DNA of 64,000 bases from Thalassospira marina (GCF_002844375.1 NZ_CP024199.1:4442001-4506000), one strand, 5' to 3'; shown: positions 34,974-43,513, counted from the stretch's first letter. Notes: generated by a model not told the origin, from the letters alone. Numbers and translations: made by a program.

Positions 34974-35411
34974 ATGACTTTGCCTTTCTGGAAAACCAAA
35001 CGTCTTGAAGAAATGACCCGGGACGAATGGGAATCGGTTTGCGATGGCTGCGGCAAATGCTGTTTGCACAAATTGCAGGACGAAGACACCGATACGCTTT
35101 TTTACACATCGGTCGCCTGTCGTTTGCTTGATTGCAACAGTTGCCAATGCAGTGATTACCCCGATCGCAAACAGCATGTACCAGACTGTGTGCAGCTTTC
35201 AAAAGACAATATTGACGAGATCGACTGGATGCCATCGACCTGTGCATACCGGTTGTTACGAGATGGTGAAGATTTGCCCGAATGGCACCCGCTGGTGACG
35301 GGGGATCGGCAATCAACGATCAGGGCGGGCATGTCTGTATCTGGAAGGGTAGTGTCCGAGCTGGATGCCCATCCGGACCTTGAACGCTATATCGTTGACT
35401 GGCCGTCCTGA
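34974..35411 (+). CDS. YcgN/YkgJ-type cysteine cluster protein
   Basis: 145 aa from the ATG at 34974 (MTLPFWKTKRLEEM); a GTG at 34962 is an alternative. Matches the UPF0260 family: CDGCGKCCLHKLQDEDTDT near residue 25, ACRLLDCNSCQCSDYPDR near 47, PDCVQL near 68 and STCAYRLL near 84, followed by WHPLVTGD. The conserved cysteines probably bind a metal or Fe-S cluster. Function is not known. No close operon partner. Confidence 0.92.
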   Translation: MTLPFWKTKRLEEMTRDEWESVCDGCGKCCLHKLQDEDTDTLFYTSVACRLLDCNSCQCSDYPDRKQHVPDCVQLSKDNIDEIDWMPSTCAYRLLRDGEDLPEWHPLVTGDRQSTIRAGMSVSGRVVSELDAHPDLERYIVDWPS

Positions 35412-35471
35412 GTTTCTGCGGATTTCCGGGCAGAAAAAAACAACCGTTAGTTCTTTTTCTGACTCGCAGCA

Positions 35472-35490
35472 TATACTAATATATAGTATA
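35472..35490. promoter_or_regulatory. Inverted repeat upstream of the PAS chemoreceptor
   Basis: TATACTA and TAGTATA are separated by five bases, about 70 bases before the start at 35558, in an AT-rich stretch. It could be an operator or a -10 region; nothing else assigns it. Confidence 0.35.
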
Positions 35491-35557
35491 GCTATTCTAA
35501 AGTTGTTTCGTTGCCCGTTATGGGCATGGACCCGGTATTCTTTAAGGTGGAACGGTT

Positions 35558-37048
35558 ATGGTGTTTTCGCGGATTTTCCAGTCGGGCAAGACCCAGGATG
35601 CCACGCAGGTTCTGGATGCACTGAACCTTTCTATGGCATCAATCGAGTTTTCGATGGATGGACGCATTCTGAGCGCGAATGAGAATTTTCTGGCACTTAC
35701 GGGCTATACGCTGTCGGAAATTGTGGGCAAGCAACACAGCATTTTTGTCCCGGTCGAAGAACGCGATACCCCGGAATATCATGCCTTCTGGAAAAAGCTG
35801 CGTTCTGGCGAATTTCAGAGTGCCGCGTTTCGCCGCGTGAATAAAAAGGGCCAGGATGTCTGGATGGAAGCCAGCTATAACCCGGTGCTTGATGGCCGTG
35901 GTGTGCCGGTAAAGGTGATCAAATTTGCTACCGACATTACCGAACGCCGCCAGGAACGCGCTGTTTTGCAAAGTGTTTATAATGCAATCAACAAGGCGCA
36001 GGCGGTTATTGAATTTGACCTTGATGGCAAGATCCTGACGGCCAACCAGAAATTCCTTGCCCTGTTTGGCTATCGTTTAAACGATATCGAGGGCAAACAT
36101 CACAGCATGTTTGTGGAAGCCGGTGTTAAAGGCACCCGGGAATATTCCGATTTCTGGCGGGCCCTTAAGCAGGGTGAATTCCAGCAGGGCCAATATAAAC
36201 GTGTTGCCAAAAACGGGCAGGTTGTCTGGATCGAGGCATCCTATAACCCCGTGCTGGACCCGATGGGCAAGCCTTTCAAGGTAATCAAGTTTGCAACCGA
36301 TGTGACCGAACAGGTCAATCTGTTGATCGAGCTTAAGTCCATGATTGATAACAATTTCTCGGATATTGATGTGAATATCGAGATTTTGGGCAATACCGCG
36401 ACCGATGCCGTGACAGCCGCAACCGATACCTCGGAAACCGTGCATACGGTGGCAACCAGTGCCGAACAGCTTGCCGCATCGATTGCAGAAATTTCACGCA
36501 GCATGGCGCAATCGCGCAGCGCGACCGAACGGGTGTTTGAACAGACGGTCGCTGCGGATTCATCGACCCAGCGCATGTCCGAAGTGGTCGCCGCGATGGG
36601 CAATATCGTTGAGGTGATTCAGGATATTGCCGGGCAGATCAACCTGCTGGCCCTGAACGCCACCATTGAATCGGCCCGTGCCGGTGATGCGGGCAAGGGT
36701 TTTGCCGTGGTTGCCAACGAGGTTAAAAACCTTGCCAACCAGGCCGCCCGCGCGACCGACCAGATTGCCGAGGAAATTTCCGGTATTCAGTCGATCACGA
36801 CCGAAGTGGTGGATGCGCTGGGGACGATCCGCAATTCGGTTGAAATGGTGCGTGATAGCGTGACCAATATTTCGTCCGCCGTTGAAGAACAAAGTGCAGT
36901 GACTGACGGTGTTTCGCAAAATATCCAGTCGATGCGCCACACGGTCGAAGCCGTTTCGCGCAATATTGGCGATATTCAGAAATCGGCCGGTTCGGTGGCA
37001 ACATCGGTAAACCGTACCCGCGAAGCCGCCGAGATTTTGGCCCGTTAA
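35558..37048 (+). CDS. Soluble double-PAS methyl-accepting chemotaxis protein
   Basis: 496 aa with no membrane span. PAS1 lies at residues about 22-130 and PAS2 at about 143-253; the two are close copies (each ends in ASYNPVLD..GxPxKVIKFATD) and belong to the PAS type that can hold heme or FAD. The MCP signalling domain follows, with the tip INLLALNATIESARAGDAGKGF near 360. The layout PAS-PAS-MCP is that of BdlA of Pseudomonas, a biofilm dispersal sensor, so an internal redox or energy sensor is likely. Two terminators follow. Confidence 0.93.
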   Translation: MVFSRIFQSGKTQDATQVLDALNLSMASIEFSMDGRILSANENFLALTGYTLSEIVGKQHSIFVPVEERDTPEYHAFWKKLRSGEFQSAAFRRVNKKGQDVWMEASYNPVLDGRGVPVKVIKFATDITERRQERAVLQSVYNAINKAQAVIEFDLDGKILTANQKFLALFGYRLNDIEGKHHSMFVEAGVKGTREYSDFWRALKQGEFQQGQYKRVAKNGQVVWIEASYNPVLDPMGKPFKVIKFATDVTEQVNLLIELKSMIDNNFSDIDVNIEILGNTATDAVTAATDTSETVHTVATSAEQLAASIAEISRSMAQSRSATERVFEQTVAADSSTQRMSEVVAAMGNIVEVIQDIAGQINLLALNATIESARAGDAGKGFAVVANEVKNLANQAARATDQIAEEISGIQSITTEVVDALGTIRNSVEMVRDSVTNISSAVEEQSAVTDGVSQNIQSMRHTVEAVSRNIGDIQKSAGSVATSVNRTREAAEILAR

Positions 37049-37090
37049 CCCGGTTTGACCGGTTGGCTGGCACGGTCAGAATTACACAGG

Positions 37091-37124
37091 AAAGGGCCAT
37101 CAAGCGGCCCTTTCTTTGTTTTTC
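37091..37124 (+). terminator. Rho-independent terminator after the PAS chemoreceptor
   Basis: AAAGGGCC pairs with GGCCCTTT across a 7-base loop, followed by CTTTGTTTTTC. Confidence 0.85.
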
Positions 37125-37171
37125 GTTTATGACCCGTTTTGGTCAGACATGTTTGAATGCTTGCATACATC

Positions 37172-37206
37172 AAAAAAGGCAGCCCCGGTTTTGGGCTGCC
37201 TTTTGA
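37172..37206. terminator. Bidirectional terminator between the PAS chemoreceptor and DUF1150
   Basis: A stem AAAAGGCAGCCC/GGGCTGCCTTTT with a 7-base loop and A/T runs on both sides. It serves the minus-strand hsp20-DUF1150 transcript. Confidence 0.85.
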
Positions 37207-37317
37207 TTTGAGGGTATTTTACCCGAATGCCTGTTCCTGTCCGGCGGCACGCAATGCTGCTGGCATAAGGGGCCGAAAACCGATCACATCTGATGTGATG
37301 GCTAACGTTAATTGGCC

Positions 37318-37587
37318 TTAATGGACCGAGCGCGGTTCCATATCGTGCTGACGGATCGCGGCATAGGCAACGGCATAGCTTTCAAACGATGCGATATGGG
37401 TGCCATCGGCGGTAAAGACCGCATAGATGCGGGCGGCATCGCTGTCTTCCGGGTTGTCCATTTTGCGGACATAGGCAAAATCCTGAATGCCCAGCATGGC
37501 AAAATCACCCGATGACAGCATATGCAGGTCCTGCTCGGCCGGGATGACGCCTTCTGCGTCTTCATGGTCTGTGATGCGATTGCTCAT
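37318..37587 (-). CDS. DUF1150 family protein
   Basis: 89 aa from the ATG at 37587, with AAGGAG upstream; a start three codons earlier is less likely. The pattern SSGDFAMLGIQDFAYVRKM, then YAVFTADGTHIASFESYAVAYAAIRQHDMEPRSVH fits DUF1150, a small alphaproteobacterial family regularly found next to small heat-shock proteins. The hsp20 gene lies 33 bases upstream on the same strand, so both are probably heat-induced together. Biochemical role unknown. Confidence 0.88.
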   Translation of the reverse strand: MSNRITDHEDAEGVIPAEQDLHMLSSGDFAMLGIQDFAYVRKMDNPEDSDAARIYAVFTADGTHIASFESYAVAYAAIRQHDMEPRSVH

Positions 37588-37620
37588 TTGAACCACTCCT
37601 TGTACTGGCCTTGCGGCTCC

Positions 37621-38103
37621 TTAGATATTTGTATCATTTGCGTCGTCATCCATCCGCATGTCGATGGTACGCGACGGCACGCTTTTTTTGCGGTTCGAAT
37701 TGATGGCAATTTCACGAACAACCGGTTCAGGCACCGGACGGTTCAGGTCAATATGCAACAAACCGTTATCAAGATGGGCGCCAACCACTTCGATGCCTTC
37801 GGCAAGAACGAAGGAGCGCTGGAACTGCCGGGAAGCGATGCCGCGATGGATATAGACGCGGTTGCTTTCATCTTCCTGGTGTTTGCCACGAATGATCAGC
37901 TGGTTATCCTCGGTCGTTACCGACAGGTCATCGTCGGAGAACCCGGCAACGGCAACGGTGATACGGATATGGTTGTCACCGATCTGTTCGATATTGTAGG
38001 GCGGGTAGCCTTCGGCCTTGGTTTTCGAAACCTGATCAAGAACGCGTTCGATCTGATCAAAACCAAGAAGGAGAGGGCTGTTAAACATTGAAATACGCGA
38101 CAT
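37621..38103 (-). CDS. Small heat-shock protein Hsp20/IbpA type
   Basis: 161 aa from the ATG at 38103 (MSRISMFNSPLLLGFDQIERVLD), preceded by AGGAGGTGAAAG. The alpha-crystallin domain spans residues about 35-130: YNIEQIGDNHIRITVAVAGF, then LIIRGKH, IHRGIASRQFQRSFVLAEGIEV, and NGLLHIDLNRPVPE. It is an ATP-independent holdase. The N-terminus is of the rhizobial class A/IbpA kind. The gene is first in an operon with DUF1150, and its leader looks like a ROSE thermometer. Confidence 0.94.
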   Translation of the reverse strand: MSRISMFNSPLLLGFDQIERVLDQVSKTKAEGYPPYNIEQIGDNHIRITVAVAGFSDDDLSVTTEDNQLIIRGKHQEDESNRVYIHRGIASRQFQRSFVLAEGIEVVGAHLDNGLLHIDLNRPVPEPVVREIAINSNRKKSVPSRTIDMRMDDDANDTNI

Positions 38104-38211
38104 GGCGATGACTTTCACCTCCTCTGACTGAGCGAGCGTGCAACCGATCAGATCCTTTCGGCATCTGTCTGCCCTGGCCCGGTCGACCGGCACCAAAGAC
38201 GCACTTTCCTT
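38104..38211 (-). promoter_or_regulatory. Candidate ROSE-type RNA thermometer in the hsp20 leader
   Basis: On the minus strand, UCGCU pairs with AGGA of the hsp20 ribosome site across a 7-base loop. This reproduces the ROSE anti-Shine-Dalgarno signature U-Y-G-C-U with an unpaired G. Upstream lies the palindromic stem CCGGTCGACCGG (38179-38190). ROSE elements with this arrangement keep alphaproteobacterial small heat-shock mRNAs closed at low temperature. Confidence 0.6.
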
Positions 38212-38216
38212 ATAAT

Positions 38217-38246
38217 TACATGTTATTTTGGGCGTGATAGTCAAGC
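38217..38246 (-). promoter_or_regulatory. Possible hsp20 promoter
   Basis: CTTGAC occurs on the minus strand about 140 bases before hsp20, matching the -35 of alphaproteobacterial RpoH promoters. The -10 is weak (CATGTAAT at 17 bases). It places the transcript start so that the whole thermometer leader would be included. Confidence 0.35.
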
Positions 38247-38372
38247 CCCATCCGCAGTGCACCATTTAACAGGCAGCCCGGATGTGCATGCATATCACGC
38301 CCCTGCAAAGCCACGATGGGGCAGATCAGACGATTCCCCTGTGCCCGGCCCTGGCAAAGTTATGATCAGGGA

Positions 38373-40121
38373 TTATTCGGCGGGGGCATTTGCCAGCTGT
38401 TTTTCGTGGCGTGCGGTGATCGCGGGCAGACTGCTCAGGGCGTAATAGGCAACTTCGCGGTCTTTACCGCGTAACGATTCCCGGTGCAGGTTTGTTCCTT
38501 CGGGGATTTGTAATTTCCCCCGCAGCACAACATCCTCGGAAATGATCAGGGGCACGCCATGTTCCTTGCATTTGGATTCAAGGCGCGCGGTGGTGTTGAT
38601 GCTATCGCCAATCGCGCTGATCTGTTCGCGGCGCGGCGGGCCCATTTCCCCGACAATGGCATCACCAACATGAATGCCCAAACCAATGCGCAATTCAAAG
38701 GGAAGTTCGGATCTAAGCTGGTTATTGAGCTTGTCGATTCGTGCCAGCATCTCACCCGCCCCGCGAATGGCATTTTCAATGGCCCGGCGGATATTGCGGT
38801 CTTCCAGCCCGTAAAGCGCCATCAGGCCATCGCCGGTAAACTGGGCATAATGGCCGCCGGTGGTGCGCAGGGCTTCGGTCATTTCGGCGAAAAACTGGTT
38901 TAAAATGAACAGCACATCATAGGGCATTTTGGTTTCGCCCAGTTTGGTCGAATCCCGAAGGTCGGTGAAAATAACCACGACCTGCCTTTCACTGCCGCTA
39001 AGCCCGCCGGGGCGCCTGCCATCGCTTGCCGTGGCATTGGCAGGCAGAAGCGGGGTAATGGCCAGGTCGGCCCGTGGGCGGATCTGGCAGGCAAGGCGCC
39101 ATTCTTCGGGCGCGTTGATGCTGCGCAGGGCGGCACTTTCAATGGCGTTGGGGGCAGGAAGGTCGCCCAGGCCATCGCGGCAATGCAGGCGGCAGGTGGT
39201 GCACCGGCCGCGCCCGCCACAAACCGATGCGATGGGCACCTTTGCCTCGCGCAGGGCCTCAAGTGCGGTGGCACCCGGGGTAAGGCGCACGATGCGCCCG
39301 CCGGGCAGTTTCAGGCTGGGGGCGGTGCGGACCCGTTCAAGCACCTTGCGCAACTGACGCACGATAAACGGGCTGGCGGCAAGGGCGATGGTCACAAACA
39401 GCAGGTATTCCGACATGCGGGTATAGAACCCGAAGGATTCGGCCGTGCGCCCGGCATCATTGATCAGTTTGGCAAGATAGGGCGTGCCGCCCTGTGCGGC
39501 ACGTTCAATCACTGTATTGGCCGCCGACATATAACCCGCCAGTGACAGGGTGGGGATGACAATGGCCAGAAACCCCAAAAGCGACCGGATACGCCCGTAA
39601 AACGGTTTTACCGACAACCAGTAATGAATGCCAATACAGCCATGAGTCCAGATTACCATCAGGGCGACGGCCTGAAGCAGGCCAATGTCGGGGCGGAAAA
39701 CAGCAAGATCGGCCAAAACCCGTTCATAGGGTGGTTTAACCCCCCAAACGGTTTCGGCAACGCGGGTGCCCAGAATATGTTGGAACAGCAAAATGGGAAT
39801 TAAAAGCCCCAGCGTGATTTGCAGCCATTCCTTGGGTTTCAGGCGCAGGCTGCGGCGGCGTGCCAAACGCCCGGTTGCCAGCAGGAAATGCGTGACGAGC
39901 GCGGTTATCAGCAAATATTCCAGCGGTGCTGATTTCCAGGGCGAGGTCAGATAATTATTGGCCTGTTCCATGGCTTCGGGTGAAATCAGGCCAAAGATAT
40001 GGTTGGTCAGGTGCATCAGCACATAGGTCAACAGCACCAGCCCGGCATAAAGCCGCAGTGCGGGAACCTGGATGGCCAGATTGGCGATGATCGGATGGCG
40101 GGCAGGTCGTTCTGTGGTCAT
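38373..40121 (-). CDS. Membrane-bound adenylate/guanylate cyclase with 2Fe-2S ferredoxin domain
   Basis: 582 aa from the ATG at 40121 (MTTERPARHP). The first 260 residues have about six membrane spans with conserved histidines (LMHLTNHIFGL, HFLLATG, FQHILG, HGCIGIHYW), reminiscent of heme-binding cytochrome b anchors. A plant-type 2Fe-2S domain follows, with C-G-G-R-G-R-C-T-T-C near 299-308 and a fourth cysteine near 342. A class III cyclase domain ends the protein: FTDLRDSTKLGE near 382, FTGDGLMALYG near 427, and the metal/nucleotide segment IGLGIHVGDAIVGEMG. It probably links membrane redox state to cyclic nucleotide output. It stands alone. Confidence 0.88.
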   Translation of the reverse strand: MTTERPARHPIIANLAIQVPALRLYAGLVLLTYVLMHLTNHIFGLISPEAMEQANNYLTSPWKSAPLEYLLITALVTHFLLATGRLARRRSLRLKPKEWLQITLGLLIPILLFQHILGTRVAETVWGVKPPYERVLADLAVFRPDIGLLQAVALMVIWTHGCIGIHYWLSVKPFYGRIRSLLGFLAIVIPTLSLAGYMSAANTVIERAAQGGTPYLAKLINDAGRTAESFGFYTRMSEYLLFVTIALAASPFIVRQLRKVLERVRTAPSLKLPGGRIVRLTPGATALEALREAKVPIASVCGGRGRCTTCRLHCRDGLGDLPAPNAIESAALRSINAPEEWRLACQIRPRADLAITPLLPANATASDGRRPGGLSGSERQVVVIFTDLRDSTKLGETKMPYDVLFILNQFFAEMTEALRTTGGHYAQFTGDGLMALYGLEDRNIRRAIENAIRGAGEMLARIDKLNNQLRSELPFELRIGLGIHVGDAIVGEMGPPRREQISAIGDSINTTARLESKCKEHGVPLIISEDVVLRGKLQIPEGTNLHRESLRGKDREVAYYALSSLPAITARHEKQLANAPAE

Positions 40122-40201
40122 CGGGCGGCCTGTTGCTGATACATTTTGCAATACTGTATCGGGGGTTGGGCCGGACCCAAAGATGTGAATGATTGAAACA
40201 C

Positions 40202-40235
40202 ATAAAATTTACGGCGACCGGGGGGCGGTCGCCGT
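40202..40235 (-). terminator. Terminator for the amidotransferase gene
   Basis: ACGGCGACCG pairs with CGGTCGCCGT across five bases. On the minus strand it runs into AAATTTTATG, 30 bases after the stop at 40265. Confidence 0.8.
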
Positions 40236-40264
40236 TTATCGGTGTTTTGGTCTGCCGGTTGTAA

Positions 40265-40993
40265 TCAGGCAGCCTGGCGGTTCTGTTCGCCTTTCAGGAA
40301 GGCCAGAAGCCAGTGGGCGAAGCTTCCGCCATCAACCGGGTTATCAAGCGACTTTTCCGCGATAACAGCGAGGTCTTCCTCGATCAGTTCGCCACGGCGC
40401 GATTGCAGCAGGGCGTTTTCATAGGCACGGGAAAATTCCGGGTGCGGCTGGATCGATGCGGCTTTGTCGCCATAATTCAGGCCGGCATAGGGACAGAAAT
40501 CCGAGCTGGCCCAGACCGATGCAGTTTCCGGCAGTTTGACGACTTGGTCCTGGTGAAACGCATTCAGCTTCATGGCTGCCGGGGCGTTTTCAACCCATTT
40601 CGGCGCATCTTTTGCCACGTCATATTCATGAACGCCAATGCCCCAGCCCTTGTCGGATTTGACAACGGTGCCACCCATGGCCGCAGCCAGAATCTGATGG
40701 CCGAAACACACCCCAAAAACCGGAATGCCAGCCGCAACAATGTCGCGCAGCATTGCCTGCAGGCGGATCATCCAGGGCAGGTTTTCATAAACACCGTGTT
40801 TTGAGCCGGTAATGATCCAGGCATCGGCATCGTGGATGCTGGCCGGGAACTGGTCGATCAGAACAGACCAGCTTTGAAATTCAAGCGACGGGTCAACCGA
40901 ACCGAGCATCTTTTCAAACATGGCGGGATAGCTTTTGAATTCGTCCTGCATTTCTTCGGGAACGAAACCAGTTTCAAAAATGCCGATCTTCAT
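40265..40993 (-). CDS. Class I glutamine amidotransferase-like protein
   Basis: 242 aa. A GuaA-type glutaminase fold: WIITGSKHGVYENLPWM near residue 58, the nucleophile elbow FGVCFGHQILAAAMGG near 92, LNAFHQDQVVKLP near 143, and the catalytic QPHPEF near 183. No synthase domain is fused, so it may be a stand-alone gamma-glutamyl hydrolase or GMP-synthase-like hydrolase; the amide acceptor, if any, is unknown. Monocistronic, with its own terminator. Confidence 0.9.
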   Translation of the reverse strand: MKIGIFETGFVPEEMQDEFKSYPAMFEKMLGSVDPSLEFQSWSVLIDQFPASIHDADAWIITGSKHGVYENLPWMIRLQAMLRDIVAAGIPVFGVCFGHQILAAAMGGTVVKSDKGWGIGVHEYDVAKDAPKWVENAPAAMKLNAFHQDQVVKLPETASVWASSDFCPYAGLNYGDKAASIQPHPEFSRAYENALLQSRRGELIEEDLAVIAEKSLDNPVDGGSFAHWLLAFLKGEQNRQAA

Positions 40994-41118
40994 AATCTAC
41001 CTTTAAAGGCTGGTGAATTTGCCTGTCACAGGTAGGCTAGACGGATTCCAAAGACAAGATTTATGCCATGCGCCAGCGGGAATACCTGCCATGTTCCCGA
41101 TTGGCCCGAAAATTGATA

Positions 41119-41142
41119 GCCGGGGACGGGGACGCCCCCGGC
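41119..41142 (-). terminator. Possible terminator after the YeeE/YedE-type pair
   Basis: GCCGGGG pairs with CCCCGGC around a 10-base loop, and on the minus strand the tail is TATCAATTTTC. The T-run is short. Confidence 0.5.
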
Positions 41143-41192
41143 GGTTATTTCGGGCCGGTATGTTGCATTGCCTGTGGCAGGGTGCGGTTAAT

Positions 41193-41615
41193 TCAGGACC
41201 GGGCAAAAACCCGCTGCAGGGCCATGCCCGCCAGCATGGCGGCAACAAATAACAACGGTTTGGCCTGCATATAGGATAGTGCCGAAATGGCCGGGCCCGG
41301 ACACAAACCGGCAAGGCCCCAGCCGCCCCCGAAGATCAGGCTGCCGATGATCAGCGGGCGGTCAATTGTTCTTTTTGTTGGCAGGGTTATGGAGCCACCC
41401 AGCAGGGCCGTGTCATGGGATTTGGCCCAGAAGAAAAACGGCATTGCCACAACCAGCCCGCCTGCCATGACAAAAATCAGGCTGGGGTCCCAGCCATTGT
41501 TGATGATGGCGGCGATATCAAGAAAACCCAGAACCTTTTGCGGGTTGATCATGCCCGATAGGGCCAGTCCGGCCCCAAACAGGCTGCCACATAACAGGGC
41601 ACCGAAAATACGCAT
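41193..41615 (-). CDS. YeeE/YedE-type transporter half, DUF6691-like
   Basis: 140 aa with four membrane segments. GALLCGSLFGAGLALSGMINP opens the protein, and GGGWGLAGLCPGPA near residue 98 has the conserved cysteine used in thiosulfate/sulfur-species transport by the YeeE group. It follows the second half with one base between the genes, and the two probably form one transporter. Such pairs often accompany sulfide or persulfide regulators, but no rhodanese or ArsR gene lies here. Confidence 0.88.
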   Translation of the reverse strand: MRIFGALLCGSLFGAGLALSGMINPQKVLGFLDIAAIINNGWDPSLIFVMAGGLVVAMPFFFWAKSHDTALLGGSITLPTKRTIDRPLIIGSLIFGGGWGLAGLCPGPAISALSYMQAKPLLFVAAMLAGMALQRVFARS

Positions 41616-41616
41616 G

Positions 41617-42042
41617 TTAAAACCCGATCAGATGACGCATGACAAAGGTGGTCAGCAAACCCGTACCCATAAAGGCAAGGGTTGCGGCCAGCGAACGTGG
41701 GGAAAACCGGGCCAGCCCGCAAATGCCGTGCCCGCTGGTGCAGCCGCTGCCCAGGTTGGTGCCATAACCGACCAGCAAACCAGCCAGCACAAGCACCGGC
41801 AAATTGGCATCGACCGTAATGGGCGGGCGGTAACCCGACACCAGCGCAAGAATGACCGGACCAATGACCAGACCGGCAATGAAGGCAAGGCGTTCGGCCT
41901 TTTGTTTTGCCGTACCATTAATCAGCCCGCCAATTACGCCGCTGATGCCGGCGATTCGACCGTTAAGGACGATATATAACCCGGCGGAAAGGCCGATAAG
42001 CGCCCCCCCGGCAAGGGAGGTGAATGGCGTGAAATTTTCCAT
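41617..42042 (-). CDS. YeeE/YedE-type transporter half
   Basis: 141 aa with four membrane segments. GLSAGLYIVLNGRIAGISGVIGG lies near residue 17 and NLGSGCTSGHGICGLARFSPRS near 95 is the diagnostic motif with two cysteines. First gene of the pair. Its upstream region carries a perfect 9-bp inverted repeat (42058-42094) that could bind a sulfide-responsive repressor such as BigR/SqrR; this is inference, since the regulator is not in the window. Confidence 0.9.
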   Translation of the reverse strand: MENFTPFTSLAGGALIGLSAGLYIVLNGRIAGISGVIGGLINGTAKQKAERLAFIAGLVIGPVILALVSGYRPPITVDANLPVLVLAGLLVGYGTNLGSGCTSGHGICGLARFSPRSLAATLAFMGTGLLTTFVMRHLIGF

Positions 42043-42523
42043 TCCGTGTTCCTTATCAAAATTATTTAATACGTATATTATAATGAAATAATTTAATGCA
42101 AGGTCGCCCTGTGTGGGAGACCCGAAAAAATGTCACCTTTTGATATCACGGTTTTGGCCGATGCGCAGGGTTTTGCCCACCCTGACCGCTCGCCCGTTTC
42201 CCAAATGATGCGTGTTTTCAGGGTGCAGGGCACCCGTGAAGGTGGCCTGTGTTGGCTGATTGGATGATGGTTGGGCATTTGCGTTTCCACCCCGACCAAA
42301 TTCACATGGCTGGTTTGTCATTCATGTTGGCATGGGTGTGTGCGCCAACAAGTGGCGGGAATGCGCCCTTTATGAAGGCTGTGGATGGAAATTGCGATAA
42401 GCGTTTATGCTAATCCATTGTAAAACAACGATTTAATCTGACTTGCCAAAATCGGGAAACAGGCAGATATAGCGTCTGGTTTTGATTGCATCCTGCGGGA
42501 TGATTTTCCGGGACTTTACACCC
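42043..42523. other. Intergenic region upstream of the YeeE pair and the methyltransferase
   Basis: 481 bases between divergent genes. Apart from the inverted repeat at 42058-42094 I see no motif. The small open frames here show no coding character. Confidence 0.5.
42058..42094. promoter_or_regulatory. Inverted repeat upstream of the YeeE/YedE pair
   Basis: AAATTATTT (42058-42066) and its exact complement AAATAATTT (42086-42094) enclose a 19-base AT-rich core with TACGTA. It begins 16 bases upstream of the start at 42042, so it overlaps the expected promoter. Confidence 0.5.
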
Positions 42524-43513
42524 ATGAGTAACGATCGGCTTTCAGCCAGTCGGCGCCTTGATGTTGCGCTGGCCATGGCAGCACGCGGTGATATTGAGGC
42601 GGCGATTGAAGTAGCAACAGCAGCGATCGAGGCGGATTCCGAATGGGATGAAGCCTATTTTGCGCTGGGCGAAATGCACGAAAAGGCCGGTCAGGGTGAA
42701 CAGGCGGTTGAAGCCTATCGCCAGTATCTGATGCGTGATGAAACTGATCGCATGGGGGCGGAAGTCCGTTTGATGCTGTTGGGGGCTGTTGCAATGCGCG
42801 ATCGCCTGCCGCCGGAATATGTGCGCGCCCTGTTTGATGATTACGCCCCGCGGTTTGAACGGTCCCTGCGCGATAAGCTGATCTATCGTGCGCCGGAACT
42901 GATGTATGAAGCGGTTCGCACACTGCTGGCCGATCTGCCGCGCCCGCTTGAGGTGCTAGACCTTGGCTGTGGGACCGGCCTTGTCGCCGATGTTTTTGCC
43001 GGGCAGGTTGATGTGCTTGATGGTGTCGACCTGTCACCGCGCATGTTGAACCGCGCACGGGCCAAGGGCATGTATCGTGACCTGCGCGAAGCCGATATTA
43101 CTGCAATGCCCGATATGGCAACGGCGCAGTATGGTATGGTCATTGCAGCAGATGTTTTGAACTATCTGGGTGATCTGGAAGGCGTTCTGGCCATGATCCG
43201 TTCCCGGCTGGTGGCGGGTGGCATTTTGGTGATGTCGCTGGAAGAAGGCGATATTTACCCGTTCGATTTGGGGCCGGGGCAGCGGTTCCGCCATCATCCC
43301 GATATCATTTTTGACTGGCTGAAAAAGGCCGGGCTGGAAGTGGTGTCAAACCAGCAGGGTGTGCTGCGCCAGGAAAAGGGTGTGTCGGTTATGGGGCGCA
43401 TTGTTGTGGCGCGGTCTGCACCGGTGCTTTCTGGCCTGGTTGACCTTGCCGGTACGCCATCGCTGGCAACAGATGCCGAAGCGGGCATCGGGGTTTCGGT
43501 ATTGCTGCACTGA
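42524..43513 (+). CDS. TPR-containing class I SAM methyltransferase
   Basis: 329 aa from the ATG at 42524 (MSNDRLSASRRLDV); an upstream in-frame start at 42482 is less likely. Residues 10-80 form about two tetratricopeptide repeats (IEAAIEVATAAIEADSEWDEAYFALGEMHEKAG). The methyltransferase domain has motif I VLDLGCGTGLVADVF near 145 and GVDLSPRMLNRARAKG near 168. This resembles the UbiE/COG4976 group of TPR methyltransferases; substrate unknown. A bidirectional terminator follows. Confidence 0.87.
   Translation: MSNDRLSASRRLDVALAMAARGDIEAAIEVATAAIEADSEWDEAYFALGEMHEKAGQGEQAVEAYRQYLMRDETDRMGAEVRLMLLGAVAMRDRLPPEYVRALFDDYAPRFERSLRDKLIYRAPELMYEAVRTLLADLPRPLEVLDLGCGTGLVADVFAGQVDVLDGVDLSPRMLNRARAKGMYRDLREADITAMPDMATAQYGMVIAADVLNYLGDLEGVLAMIRSRLVAGGILVMSLEEGDIYPFDLGPGQRFRHHPDIIFDWLKKAGLEVVSNQQGVLRQEKGVSVMGRIVVARSAPVLSGLVDLAGTPSLATDAEAGIGVSVLLH

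Noticed and set aside
38373..40121. Succinate dehydrogenase cytochrome b subunit
   Set aside because: The membrane part recalls it, but the fused ferredoxin and cyclase domains and the lack of sdh neighbours argue against it.
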